From NCBI GenBank assembly GCA_014607495.2, contig CP053167.1, forward strand, positions 7,688,001 to 7,752,000: 64,000 nucleotides of DNA. Reading direction: 5' to 3'. Every line of letters starts with the position of its first letter. Position 1 is the first letter of the stretch. Of this stretch, positions 1-11,100 are shown one piece after another. Origin of the DNA: Carposina sasakii. Its lineage: Eukaryota > Arthropoda > Insecta > Lepidoptera > Carposinidae. Under the pieces are notes generated by a model. The model was not told the origin of the DNA. It did no database searches and saw only the letters and a list, made by a program, of their open reading frames with translations. The position numbers were made by a program, and so were the translations under genes.

Positions 1-5
1 TGTAC

Positions 6-57
6 TAGTGGACGCCCGTGACTCCGCCGCGTGGACTACAGAAAAAACAAAATGTGG
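6..57 (-). repeat. Helitron-like repeat end (truncated by window edge)
   Basis: The stretch begins with CTAG next to a T, followed by GTGGACGCCCGTGACTCCG and the lead-in to the same unit seen in fuller form at 9850, 20302, 53411 and 55900. Read on the minus strand it would be the 3' terminus CTAG|T. The inner part is lost beyond about position 57, so this is a broken copy. The Helitron assignment is inference. Confidence 0.5.
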
Positions 58-97
58 ATATGGGATTATGGGATAACATGGCATGGAAGCTGTATAC

Positions 98-1575
98 ATA
101 TACAGGTGTTTTTTGGTCGTCAACGTTCCCGAAAACTACGGAATCTCCTCATCATCACGATCATTTTTCTCCATGGAAGCATACCTGGGAAGTATCTGGT
201 TCCCAGGATATTAGGGCCCAAAGTTGAGTAAATAGACTGCGTTTTTCTGCACAGACGCGCGTAGCAAGATTTTTTCACGAGAAACAATTAATATCTGTCT
301 ATGAAAAACTAGCATAACTACTATAAATTTCGCCCGATCAAGCAATGATTTTTTTTTATTTCAATCAAATAAAATTTACGTCGTTTCCCAGCATTTTTAG
401 GGTTCCGTACCTCAAAAGGAAAAAACGGAACCCTTATAGGATCACTTTGTTGTCCGTCTGTCCGTCCGTCCGTCCGTCTGTCAAGACCCTTTTTCTCAGG
501 AACGCGTGGAGGTATGAAGCTGAAATTTATATCAATTACTCAGGTCTACTGTCCCTTGAAGCTGTGAAAAAATCAAACTTCTAAGCCAACGCAATCAAAA
601 GATACAGCCGTTTATGCCGCAAATTTTCGACACTTGCAAGGGAATCAAAACCTACAGGGTGCTTCCCGTGAACTCAGAATCTTGAAATTTGGTACGAAGC
701 AACGTCTTATAGCATAGATAAAGGAAAAATTACGAAAACCATAAATTTTTAGTTACATCACATAATATATATTTTTTTAATAATTTTAAACTTACTACCC
801 ATTTCCTCATAAACGCGTAGAGGTATTAAATTGAAATTCATACCAAATACTCAGGTCTATAATACCTTTAAGCTGTAGCAAAATCAAACTTTTATGTCAA
901 CGCGTGAAACAGCAATTTACTGCATATTTTGAAACCGGGCAAGTACTCGCAAGGGACTGTATCAAAACCTTGGTAAAGGGCTATCTTCCAGTCGACCTAG
1001 AGATCTTGAAATCATGAAGCAGTTTGATAGCACGTTCATAAAGGAAAAACATTCCGAAAACTTAAATCTTTTTTAATTACAAAAATTATATATTTTTTAA
1101 TAAATACTGTAATTACACTTATTTTCCTGATAGAATCAAGGAAATTCATATCAAATACTTAGATCTAATTGCCTTTAACCACGTGAAAGAATCAACGCTA
1201 GTGGACTAAAGTTAAACTTAGAAATAAATAACTTTAATAAAAGAACTTTCGCAAGTCTGCTGCAAGGCTAGTATAAGTGTTTCAGCTTATATTATAGAAT
1301 GATATGTGTTAATATATAAATAAAGGATTACTTAAACGATAAAGAGAAAATTTATGCCCTCCATCTTTCCCTTGTAATGTTCTAATTTCATTTTGCAATA
1401 AAAATAAAATACCATATTAAGTTATGATCGATTGTTCGTAACGAACTTTGTAAACCTTGCAGGTTTGTACGGAACCCTCGGTGCGCGAGTCCGACTCGCA
1501 CTTGGCCGCATTTACTTTATTGATCTATAGAGTACGTATACGTAAGGGTGGCAACAAAAAAAAACACCTGTATAT
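98..1575. mobile_element. MITE-like element interrupted by another insertion
   Basis: Both ends carry a matching inverted repeat of about 16 bp (ATATACAGGTGTTTTTT at 98; its complement ends at 1575). The left part (98-399) and right part (1511-1575) together match a continuous, uninterrupted copy at 60329-60698, including the segment with CTCCATGGAAGCATACCTGG. The 1.1 kb between them is a separate insertion. The transposon superfamily is not recognised. It lies in the last visible intron of ETFDH. Confidence 0.7.
400..1510. mobile_element. Nested 1.1-kb dispersed element with GGGTTCCGTAC ends
   Basis: The unit starts GGGTTCCGTACCTC and ends with the complementary GTACGGAACCCTC followed by GTGCGCGAGTCCGACTCGC, a sequence pair typical of an abundant lepidopteran repeat. 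TTTA flanks both sides (396-399 and 1511-1514), a plausible 4-bp target duplication. It splits the MITE at 98-1575. It contains a short TCCG/TCTG microsatellite near 455-482 and no coding sequence. Superfamily unknown. Confidence 0.6.
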
Positions 1576-1689
1576 CATCATCATAATAACACCTAAAACA
1601 AAGTCGCTTTCCGCTGTCTGTCTGTACCTATGTATGCTCTTTCAAACTATGCATCGGATTTTGATGGAATTTTTTTAAAAATAGATAGA

Positions 1690-1763
1690 GTGATTCAAGA
1701 GAAAGGTTTATATGTATAGTATCAGCAATGCACACATGCGAAGCCGAGGCGGGTCGCTAGTGT
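1690..1763 (+). repeat. Helitron-like 3' end
   Basis: The stretch ends GCGAAGCCGAGGCGGGTCGCTAG before a T. The GC-rich arm and CTAG|T terminus match the Helitron 3' end rule. Only the terminal part is present. Related ends with the CGACTTCGTCCGC motif are at 2280 and 59737. Confidence 0.4.
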
Positions 1764-1845
1764 ATAATTATAATTGTACCCAGTACATCATCAATTCACA
1801 TTCCTTGTACCAGATTGACTCTTACTATATCACATAGATGCTAAA

Positions 1846-2118
1846 GGGGTCATCCATAAATTACGTCACACGAATTTCATGATTTTTTGCCCCTCCCTCC
1901 CTCCTTGTCACAGCTGGTCACATTTGTGAGGACCCCCCCCCCTCCCTATAGTGTGACGTAACAATTAGCTTTTTTTGCAAATTTATATTTAGAGATTATT
2001 GAATGAAAATGTGACGTCACGAAATTTAGGACCCCTCCCACACCCTTGTCACACAATGTCACAGTTTGACGACCCCCTCCCTCCCCCTTAACCTGTGACG
2101 TAATATATGGATGGCCCC
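1846..2118. mobile_element. MITE with 24-bp terminal inverted repeats
   Basis: The left end GGGGTCATCCATAAATTACG and the inverted right end (complement of GTAATATATGGATGGCCCC) match over about 24 bp. The unit is 273 bp, without coding capacity, and carries C-rich tracts. It stops 18 bp from the edge of the last ETFDH exon in the window. This TIR style (CATCCATAAATTACGTCAC) is common in arthropod MITEs; the superfamily is not asserted. Confidence 0.75.
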
Positions 2119-2136
2119 AAACGGGTGATTTCTTAC

Positions 2137-5100
2137 CTGCAGGACAGAATCTGGCTTCAGGTCCATCATATATAGCCAGGTTTTGCTTGACAGGTACGGA
2201 GTCATCTTTCAGCGTCAGGTGAGGTGGCTGGTCAGCCTCGTGATTTGTTCCTGAAATAAATATTTACATATTACACATTAACGACCGCCCACGACTTCGT
2301 CCGCGTGAGGGATGAGCATTGCACCCGTGTGAAGTCGGGGCGGGTTTCTATATAGCCCACAGCCTTCCTCGATAAATGGGCTACCTAGCATTGAGAGAAT
2401 TTTTCAAATCGGACCGAGATGAGGACCTGAGATTAGCGCGTTGAAACAAACAAACAACAAAATCTTCAGCTTTATAATATTAGTATAGACAAATACAGTA
2501 TAGATCAAGTCACACAATGAGATTCCTAAAAAAGTGCTTTCATTGCCTTTTTACACGCGAAATATATACACTTTGACTATTCTTCTTCATCAGCCTATTG
2601 CAGTGCACTGCTGAACATAGACCTCCCCCAGGGCACGCCACAAGGCTACTGCCACAGGGGGTTTTGCAGGGGGTTTTGGCGCCAGGAGGGGATTGCCCTT
2701 ATAATTTAATTTTGATAACAATAGATACAAGTAGTCACCATGCTGTGCTGTACTCAAAAATATTTATTCTATATTGTACACTTGACGGTTTAATCCAGGG
2801 TGTCAGCTAAACAACAAAATTTTATTAAAATCGCTCCATCCGTTTGTTGAAGAAGTAAGAAACGGCAATAAAGCAGTTAAAGCGTAACGAGCGCGATTAT
2901 AACTATTGATTTATTTCTCGGACATAAGAGAATTTGTGACGATCGCTAATCATCGTGGTAATGCTGATGCCTTTGTTTTCTACTATTAAAGCTTCGATAT
3001 TTTTATAGCATTATAATTTTTGACGGCCGATTGGTGTAGGCTGATGGTAATACATAGAGCAGGATGCGCGGAGTGAACCTGCCCCACCGGCCCACTAGTC
3101 GTTGTTTGGCCCATGCGTAAGAAACTTCGACGCCAGGATTTTGTATTAGATTGTGGTTCTCTCCTGCATCCGTACACGGAGCCTACATTTGGTCCACCAA
3201 ATTTTTTTTACTATAAATGGGTTTGCAAAACATATCCTTCTATCAAGTTAATCAGATTTCCCCTGAATAAAAAGTGTCCGGGTTTTTATGAGGGCAGCCT
3301 TCTGATGTTTATGCTACTATAGTGGGCGAACAACTTCGAACAACTTCGAGAAAAGCAAGAGACGAACTCACGTTCTATATCTACATAATTAAATTAATTT
3401 AATATTAAAGGTATGTTAGGTGTTTACATAAAATCTGTATGGTGGCAAAATATATTAAATAAAATCGTTCAATTAGTCGTCTACCTAAGTCCTGTAACCA
3501 GCTCAGATGTGACCCCCCCCCTGGATCCGCCGTTGGGCTTTTGCCCATAGTCACCACGCTGGGCAGGCGGGTTGGTGACCGCAGTGTATTTTCGGACTAT
3601 GTTGTCATACGGGAGGCGCTGCCGCCCACCTCCCGGAAACCCTTAATCGCTTACAATACCCACGGGCAGGCATGGGGTGGTACAAACTCTACTCTGCCGG
3701 CACCACGCGGCACACTTTGACTGGTTATTATCTTAGTAAATAGTTTTCATGATGAAATGTAGATTAACAAGACTTTTGATCAAGTTGGTCAGTTTACCTA
3801 GTAGGTAAACATTATTGTTCTTGTATTTAGTTCGACGATAAAGCAGTTAAATTATAACGATAAGCTCACCTTTGTATATTTTTATTTATAATTTTTGACG
3901 GCCGATTGGTGTAGATGGTAGATAGTGAACCTGCCTGCGACGCCATAATGTAGTGCAAATTGATATGATGAATATCGATAGATAATACTTATCTATGGTA
4001 AATATAGGTACATAGATAAGTATACCGTTGTTGCTTAGTACCCACGACACAATACCATAGGTACATATGTTAATGTGGGACTAAGTTAATGTGTTGTGAC
4101 GTATGTGAATATTGTGTACAATAAAGATTATTTACCTGTCAAAGCGACGGAAGAAAGCAGGTCGAAGGTAATAACTCCGTCAGGTTTGGGATAATCGATG
4201 GGTTGAGCGTCTTTTGCTGGTTTAAGTCTTGCATGATCGGCGCCTAAGAAAAATATGAGTACACTTTCAGATCTAATATACTCGTGTCATAGAAGTTAAA
4301 CTCCTCCGAAACGGCTCAACCGATTTTCGTAAATCTTAGCATGCATAGGGTGGAGAATCGGACAACATCTATTTTTCATCCCCCTAAATGTTAAGGGTGG
4401 TCCACCCCTAATTTTTTTATATTTTTTTTTGACAAAATTTTTTGTTTTTATTTTTTAAGGATACAGCATACAAAAATACATACAACCATGAATTTTCACC
4501 CCTCTAGGATCAACCCCTTTTACATGGCAAAACATGCCGGGTCAGCTAGTATACTATAGATATACCATAGGTAGATACACAATCGTTCGAAAATTAGCCC
4601 ATTTAAAAGTCCGCCAAAATACACTGAAGAACGGAGTGAACAGTGGGGTAAGCACGAACCTTTTTATACGGCGTAACGCTACCGACTCGCTAGCAAAATA
4701 TATGGGGGAATTGACGGTTTGACGATACGGACTATCGAGAGGTTCGTGCTTACCCCTGAGAAATTTTTATTTTTTTAGTCGTAAACGAGCGCGGTGTTGG
4801 CGACACGATTTTTCAAGTAAAACTTTTAATTGGGTGATAGATATGATCAAAGGTACATATTAAATGTAAAAATAATGTCCGCCGATCGTATTTCGGTCAT
4901 GGTGACCAATCTTAACGGAGATTAGTGCATAAGTGTGTGTTTTACGTACTTTGCAAGGCGTAAGCTAGGTGACAATTTTACAACATTCAATTACTACATT
5001 AAATTCATACATTAAATAAATTCAGAGACACAGGCCGTGTCTAAGATCGAAACTACCCCCCCCCTTAAATGCGCAAGTCTAAACCATTCAATTCAACCAT

Positions 5101-8100
5101 ATCACCCTAGAAAGTAAAGTATTATTATTTAGATAATTTTTTTTAAACGAAAAACCGACTTCCTCCCAAAACTCGAGCTTACTAAAGTAAAATTTTACTA
5201 AAGGGCAAATATATAGGTATATTGCGTTAAGCCGTGTACGAAGTTTAAGAGGCATAATATTGTCAGATTTATATAATTTTTATATATATTATATAATGTA
5301 AAATAGGCCACATGACAAAAGAGAAAAAGGACTAGGCTTCGAAACTTTACTTCTGACAATATGATGATTATGATGATAATGATGACCTCCGACCAATTTC
5401 GGTCATGGCGACCACTTCTACTCCTAGATATTACTAAGTTGGCGTTCATGCGCTCGGAGATGGCTTACATTTACATAGCCAATCTTCGCCCTAAACGCCC
5501 GCGCACACAGAGGACAGGTTAGTGCGCCATTATTGTATTATAGATAATGGCAGCAGGAGGACGAGTCTTAAGTTCATCACGTCAAGGTCAGCTTGACGCT
5601 GCTCCTCGAACTTGTGTACTTGCTTTATCACCGTCCTGCGCCACTCTGGTCGTTGTGCTAACAAAACTTCCCATTTAGATGGATCTATATTGCATCTCTT
5701 CATATGTCTTTTCTGAACATTTTTGTCTCTGAGGAGTTGCCCGCCGCGTTTCCGCTTGCCCTCCTCCAGTTCAGAAAAGAAGATGCGCTTAGCCAATCTC
5801 TCCTCCGCCATACGAAACACATGACCGCACCACCGAAGCTGCCGACGCATTAAGTAGGCCTCAATGCCACTTACATTGGCTCTTCGCAATACTTCGGTAT
5901 TACGCACTCGGTTGGACCATCTGATTCTCATGATGGATCGGAGGCACTTGAGGTGGAATCGATCCAGAGTGCGTATGTGGCGACGGTACATGCACCACGC
6001 CTCGGAGGAATATAAGAGATTTGGCAGCACAACAGCCATGTACACACTTATTTGAGCAACATATAATTACACTCCTTCTTCCTGCCCTGTTCCCAATCAT
6101 TTGGGGTCGGTGCAATATGTAGGTACTCTTTTTTCATTCATCCCTATTATCCGTCATCTCGTTATTCTCATTTCTACCTCTTTCTCTATAACCATCTTAC
6201 TTCGGACACGGCTTAACGCAACATATAATTTCATGACTTAACACAATTATCTTCATCTTCATAAGCCTATTGCAGTCCATTACTGGACGTAGGCCCCCCT
6301 GCTATAGGGGGATTTTGTTACTAAAAAGTTCCACTATCTGTTTTTCGGCGGCTCCATCATCAGACCCTCGTTTCCTTTATATTATGTGTAGCTGACCAAA
6401 ATTCTCTATAAAAATCTAAAAACGGACTACTCGTGCCTTTTATATTTGAGGATATCCCTAGATTCCTTAGAGATTCCATCATCAGATGTTATGTTTTATA
6501 TGTAGGTGACCAAAACGCTCAGTAAAAGTATAAAAACAGACTACATGTGCCTACAATATTCGAGGATTGCCCTCGATTTCTCCAAGATCCCATCATCAGA
6601 TCCTGATATGGTGAATATGGGACCAACCTGGAAGTATACCATGACCAACTATAAAAAAAAAATTTAAATCGGTTCATAAATGACGGAGTTCTGAGGTAAC
6701 ACACATAAAAAATAAAAATAAAAATAAAAAAAAATAAAAAAAAAAACATACAGACGAATTGATAACCTCTCTTTTTGAAGTCGGTTAATAAAAGCATCAC
6801 AGGTGGAGATGGTGAAATAAGTGCATAATTATAGCAAAAAGAATGTAAACTCGTCACGTTCGCTGTGCTCGCGCTTTTATAATTATCCTTAATGATGGCA
6901 CTACCAATTTTTTCTACGAGATATTTACCATGCAATTAAACCATTTACAGTGGAATATGAAAACGAGTAAATTGCCCAACTTACCACCATGGCTGAGGGT
7001 CCAAGGCTCCTTCCCTCTGACGAGAGTAGAGAACCCGGAATAAGCCACGCCCCCAAACAATCCGAGCGACGTGTGGAAAGATGGCCGGCAGTTACGGACC
7101 TCCTGACAACCAAAATATTTATGAAATTGCAATTTGAAATGATGAGTGAAAGTAGACTGACAAAGAAAGTGTACAACGGAAGAGTGGATGGGAGGGTTGG
7201 AAGGGGAAGACCTCGCCGGATCTTCACCGATCAAATTGGTGAAATTCTAAAGAAAAGTCGGGTCAAGAGTACCCTAAACCGACGAGCGTGCATGAAAGTA
7301 GATGAAGCGAAAGAGGTGTGTCAGGATCGTAGCAAATGGAGATCCGTGATCTCTGCCTACCCCTTCGGGAAAGGCGTGATTTTATGTATGTATGTATGCA
7401 ATTTGAAAATTAAGATGTTAGACAATTACGTCCTATACCTTCAATATTAGCAAAATTATTTTTATTAATAATTTTTCAACTATTATAATAATATACTTGT
7501 TCCCGAAACGGGGTTGCCAGAAATGTAGGATCATAAACCAGATCTCACTGACGATTTCAGCATAGCGGGGACAGATCTAAATTGTGATTGCCTTGTTGCT
7601 AGCTCATCGCTTGAGGGAATGTCGAGTTCATTATTCCACTACGACATGCACGGAAGGTGATCATCGTCGTCAGCCTATTACAGTCCTCTGCGGGACGTAG
7701 GCCTCCCCCAGAGTACGCCACATGATTGGATCTACCGTTATTGCCATCCAGTCACTACCAGCCGCCCTCTTTGAACGGAAGGTGATGCAACTGATGTATT
7801 ACATATATAATCACGCCTTTACGGGGTAGGCAGAGCACCAAGGGCCGATATGACCGCATGGTGCGACTTCTGACCAATTTTGAGGGTATAGTTGAGATGT
7901 ACAAGTTCGGTTAGTAGTGACAGGTGGTCAGCCCATCGTCTACAAAACACCAAGACCCTCTTGTCCTTCTACTGACTTGTACAGTATGCCCGGGAAGAGA
8001 AGCTTGTATTTTGCCATTATGTACACTCATGAGCTGTATACATAAAAGCAATAAGATGCATACACAAATGTTTTGATGTCTTTGCGTTAAGGTTCAAAGT

Positions 8101-11100
8101 TTGACAACATGTATACATGTTAATGCTCATGACTGTACATCTTAATTTAATAAAATTGTTGACTATGGTTGAACCAGCTCATTAAAAAACTGTAGAACTA
8201 ACCTTCAACTCCTTATAGACAAATGAATTCTTCAGTTTGTCTACATATGCGGTGGGTACCACTCCCTTTTCATGTGACGCTTCCCCAGATATTATCAGAT
8301 CCATAGCTGCTTCTGCTGCTAACATACCTGCGATGCAAATTTCAAACCAATTAAACAGATCACTTTTGATTTAAATCTAACTGGAATAATAAGATTAAGT
8401 TAACCAACCTCTCGGAACCCCTTTATAACGAACCATTCAAAAGCAACGTGATATGCAAACGCAAAAAATATCTTAGCATAGCAAGGCAGAAGTGAAATGA
8501 AAAGTTCATAAAATAGGACCAACACACTAACGCCCACTTTGAAAATCTATTATTTATATTTAATAGAAGCTTTTTTTTTACCTTAAAAACTTCAATAACA
8601 TCTTATTAAAATTCTCATCTCATAATGTTATTAAGTCCAACCTACCATACTCCTCCGAAACGGCTTGACCAATTTTTTTGCAATTTTATAACATATTCAG
8701 TAGGTCTGAGAATCGTCTACCTATTTTTCATACCCCTAAATGATAAGGGTTGTCCACGCGAGCGGAGCCGCGGGCAACAGCTAGTAACATATGTAATTAG
8801 TCTTCGATTTTTTTTCCCCTTCTATATTTCCAGGGCCTAGAAGGGGGCATTTAGGAAAGAGTGCACTAACGAATATAATAAACGCCTGTATCAAACTCAC
8901 CGCTCTTCATAGCGTTATGCGTGCCTTTAATGCGGGGCACGTTGAGGAAGCCGGCGGAGTCGCCCGCCAGACAGCCCCCCGGGAAGGCGGGACTGGGCAG
9001 GCACTGCCAGCCGCCCTCCACCAGAGCGCGTGCGCCGTATGCGACGCGGGTGCCGCCTGTGGGTCGTAGTTAGAACTAAGATCGACAGCAGCGGCCGATT
9101 AGTGTCAATGACAGAGCCGTAAAGAGTGGTCCTGGGAGCGCGGCCGGTATAAGTGGAGTTTGAGCATAATGGGCAAACTTTGTTGTATGCAGTGGCACAT
9201 AAAATGTGGTCATACACATAGTAACTAGCGCCATCCTTCTATCCGAACTAGATTATCAGGACTCAGGAAATTTGGCTCAGGGGCCTATCTCCTGTTAGTT
9301 TCTGGTACTCGTATCTATGGGTAGGATGCTATTCACTCTCACATGGCTTCGGCTCTGCTACAGCAAATTAGGTAATAGTAATAACCCTGACAATACTTTT
9401 AGAGTCTGTTTCATAGTTCCTATGCCTGATTTCGAAACCAACATCTTTTGTTGGTTTCGAACACAGATTATGTAAATGAAATTGTATTAGGCGTTACAAT
9501 TCGGAAGTTCAAACATTCAATAAGGGTTCGCTCACCACCGGGCCCTACACCCTCCACTGACCCTCGGATCCGAAATGAGTCAGATCCAAAGGTCAGTGGA
9601 GGATGTAGGGCCCGGTGGTGGGAAAATCCTTATTGAACAGATTATGTAGTTATGCACATAGTAACTAACGTTGTGCAGGCGGGTTGATAACCGCAGTAAG
9701 ATTTTCGGACTATGTTGTCAACACTGCACTTACGATATCCACGGAAAGATGTGGGATAGTGCTAGAATAGCATGCAGCTTACTGTGGACTAGTGTGTTGT
9801 AAAGTTAATTAAAAAAATTACTTATTTATTTTATCACTCATCTATTACATATAATAAAAATGTAACGGGTCACTGTTTGTACATGGAAGATATATGAGAA
9901 AAAATATTATAAGAGACCTTTATCCACGCAATAGTACCCAAAAGAATGATTTTTGACTGTTTGTCGGTTTGTCTGTGCGATTGTGCACGCTAATCTCAGA
10001 AACGGCTGAACCGATTTTGATGCAGTTTTCAGGAATATATTGTAACAGGTCCCACAACATATAGGCTACTTTTTATCCCGGGAAAATGTTTTTACCCCGG
10101 ATAATTTCGACATTATGTTTTTTTCTGTAGTAGTACACTATAGTATAACCTAAAATTACCCTCAAACATAGGCTTCACATAAGGGTGCAGTTTAAACCTC
10201 TGGAACTCCTTAAACGGGCTGAGGTATGGGTTGGAGTAGTCCAGACCAACCACAAAGCCCGTGGCCACCAGCGGCGCCTCCCCTTCTTCAACATTGAGGT
10301 GGTAGATAAAGGATCCTCCATATGTGTTCTTGTCCAACGGCCAGCCTATTGTGTGCTCTACTAAGCCTGGTTTGTGGTTCTGGAAAATAATATTAACGTG
10401 ATAACATAACATCTGACCGTGCAGTGATAAATGTGGCTGTATGACCTCCTTCGTGATTCTGGCTTCCCCATTCTTGGCTACGTCATTCAAAAGTGAGCTA
10501 GGTAGGGTAAGCACGAACCTTTTTACGCGGCGTAACGGTAACGACTCGCAAGCAGTCTATAATATTTGACGATATCGCTATCGAGCTTGCCCTGGCTTGC
10601 CCATACTACAGTATTTTGACTAATTGCAAGCTTGACTATCTGATCAAACAGTTTGCCCTAAATTTCGCCAATCACTTTACGATAAAAAAAACCTTTCACA
10701 AGTTCTTTTTGTTGTTTTGCGGGGTCAGATGTTAAAGATCTGTAACAAGTTGCTGGCTATTGTCTGAGTGAATGCCTGAGTTCCTTAGTTGATTTTTACG
10801 ACATGTACGGAAGGAGATGCAACTGATGTATTTTAGTGAAGCACAGGACTAAAATAAATAGATGATTCAAAATGCTCCTGTAATTCCTTTTGTTGTTTTT
10901 GAGGCAGTAAATACATTATTAGACTTAAACTGACCTCAGGTGTGACCTCCCACAGTTCCTTCAGGCCAATACCGTATGACTGAGGCTCGCTGTTCTCTCG
11001 CAGGTTGTATCTCTGAGACACCATCTTTGTTAGGTGACCGTGACAGCCTGATAATTAAAAAATTTTTTTTCAAAATCAAAAATCAAAAAATTTTACTGTT

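Larger units (their letters stand above)
4244..6984. other. ETFDH intron, almost wholly repeat-derived
   Basis: This intron holds a Helitron-like unit (about 4290-4552), a short MITE (4645-4756), a non-LTR pol remnant (5340-6045), a dispersed unit around 6060-6235 with CCTGCCCTGTTCCCAATCAT, an RTE tail (6252-6310) and an A-rich low-complexity run (6700-6755). No host exon was seen. Confidence 0.6.

Noticed and set aside
6989..7450. 153-aa plus-strand ORF
   Set aside because: The first third is antisense to a conserved ETFDH exon and the rest is a retrotransposon remnant; not a gene of its own.
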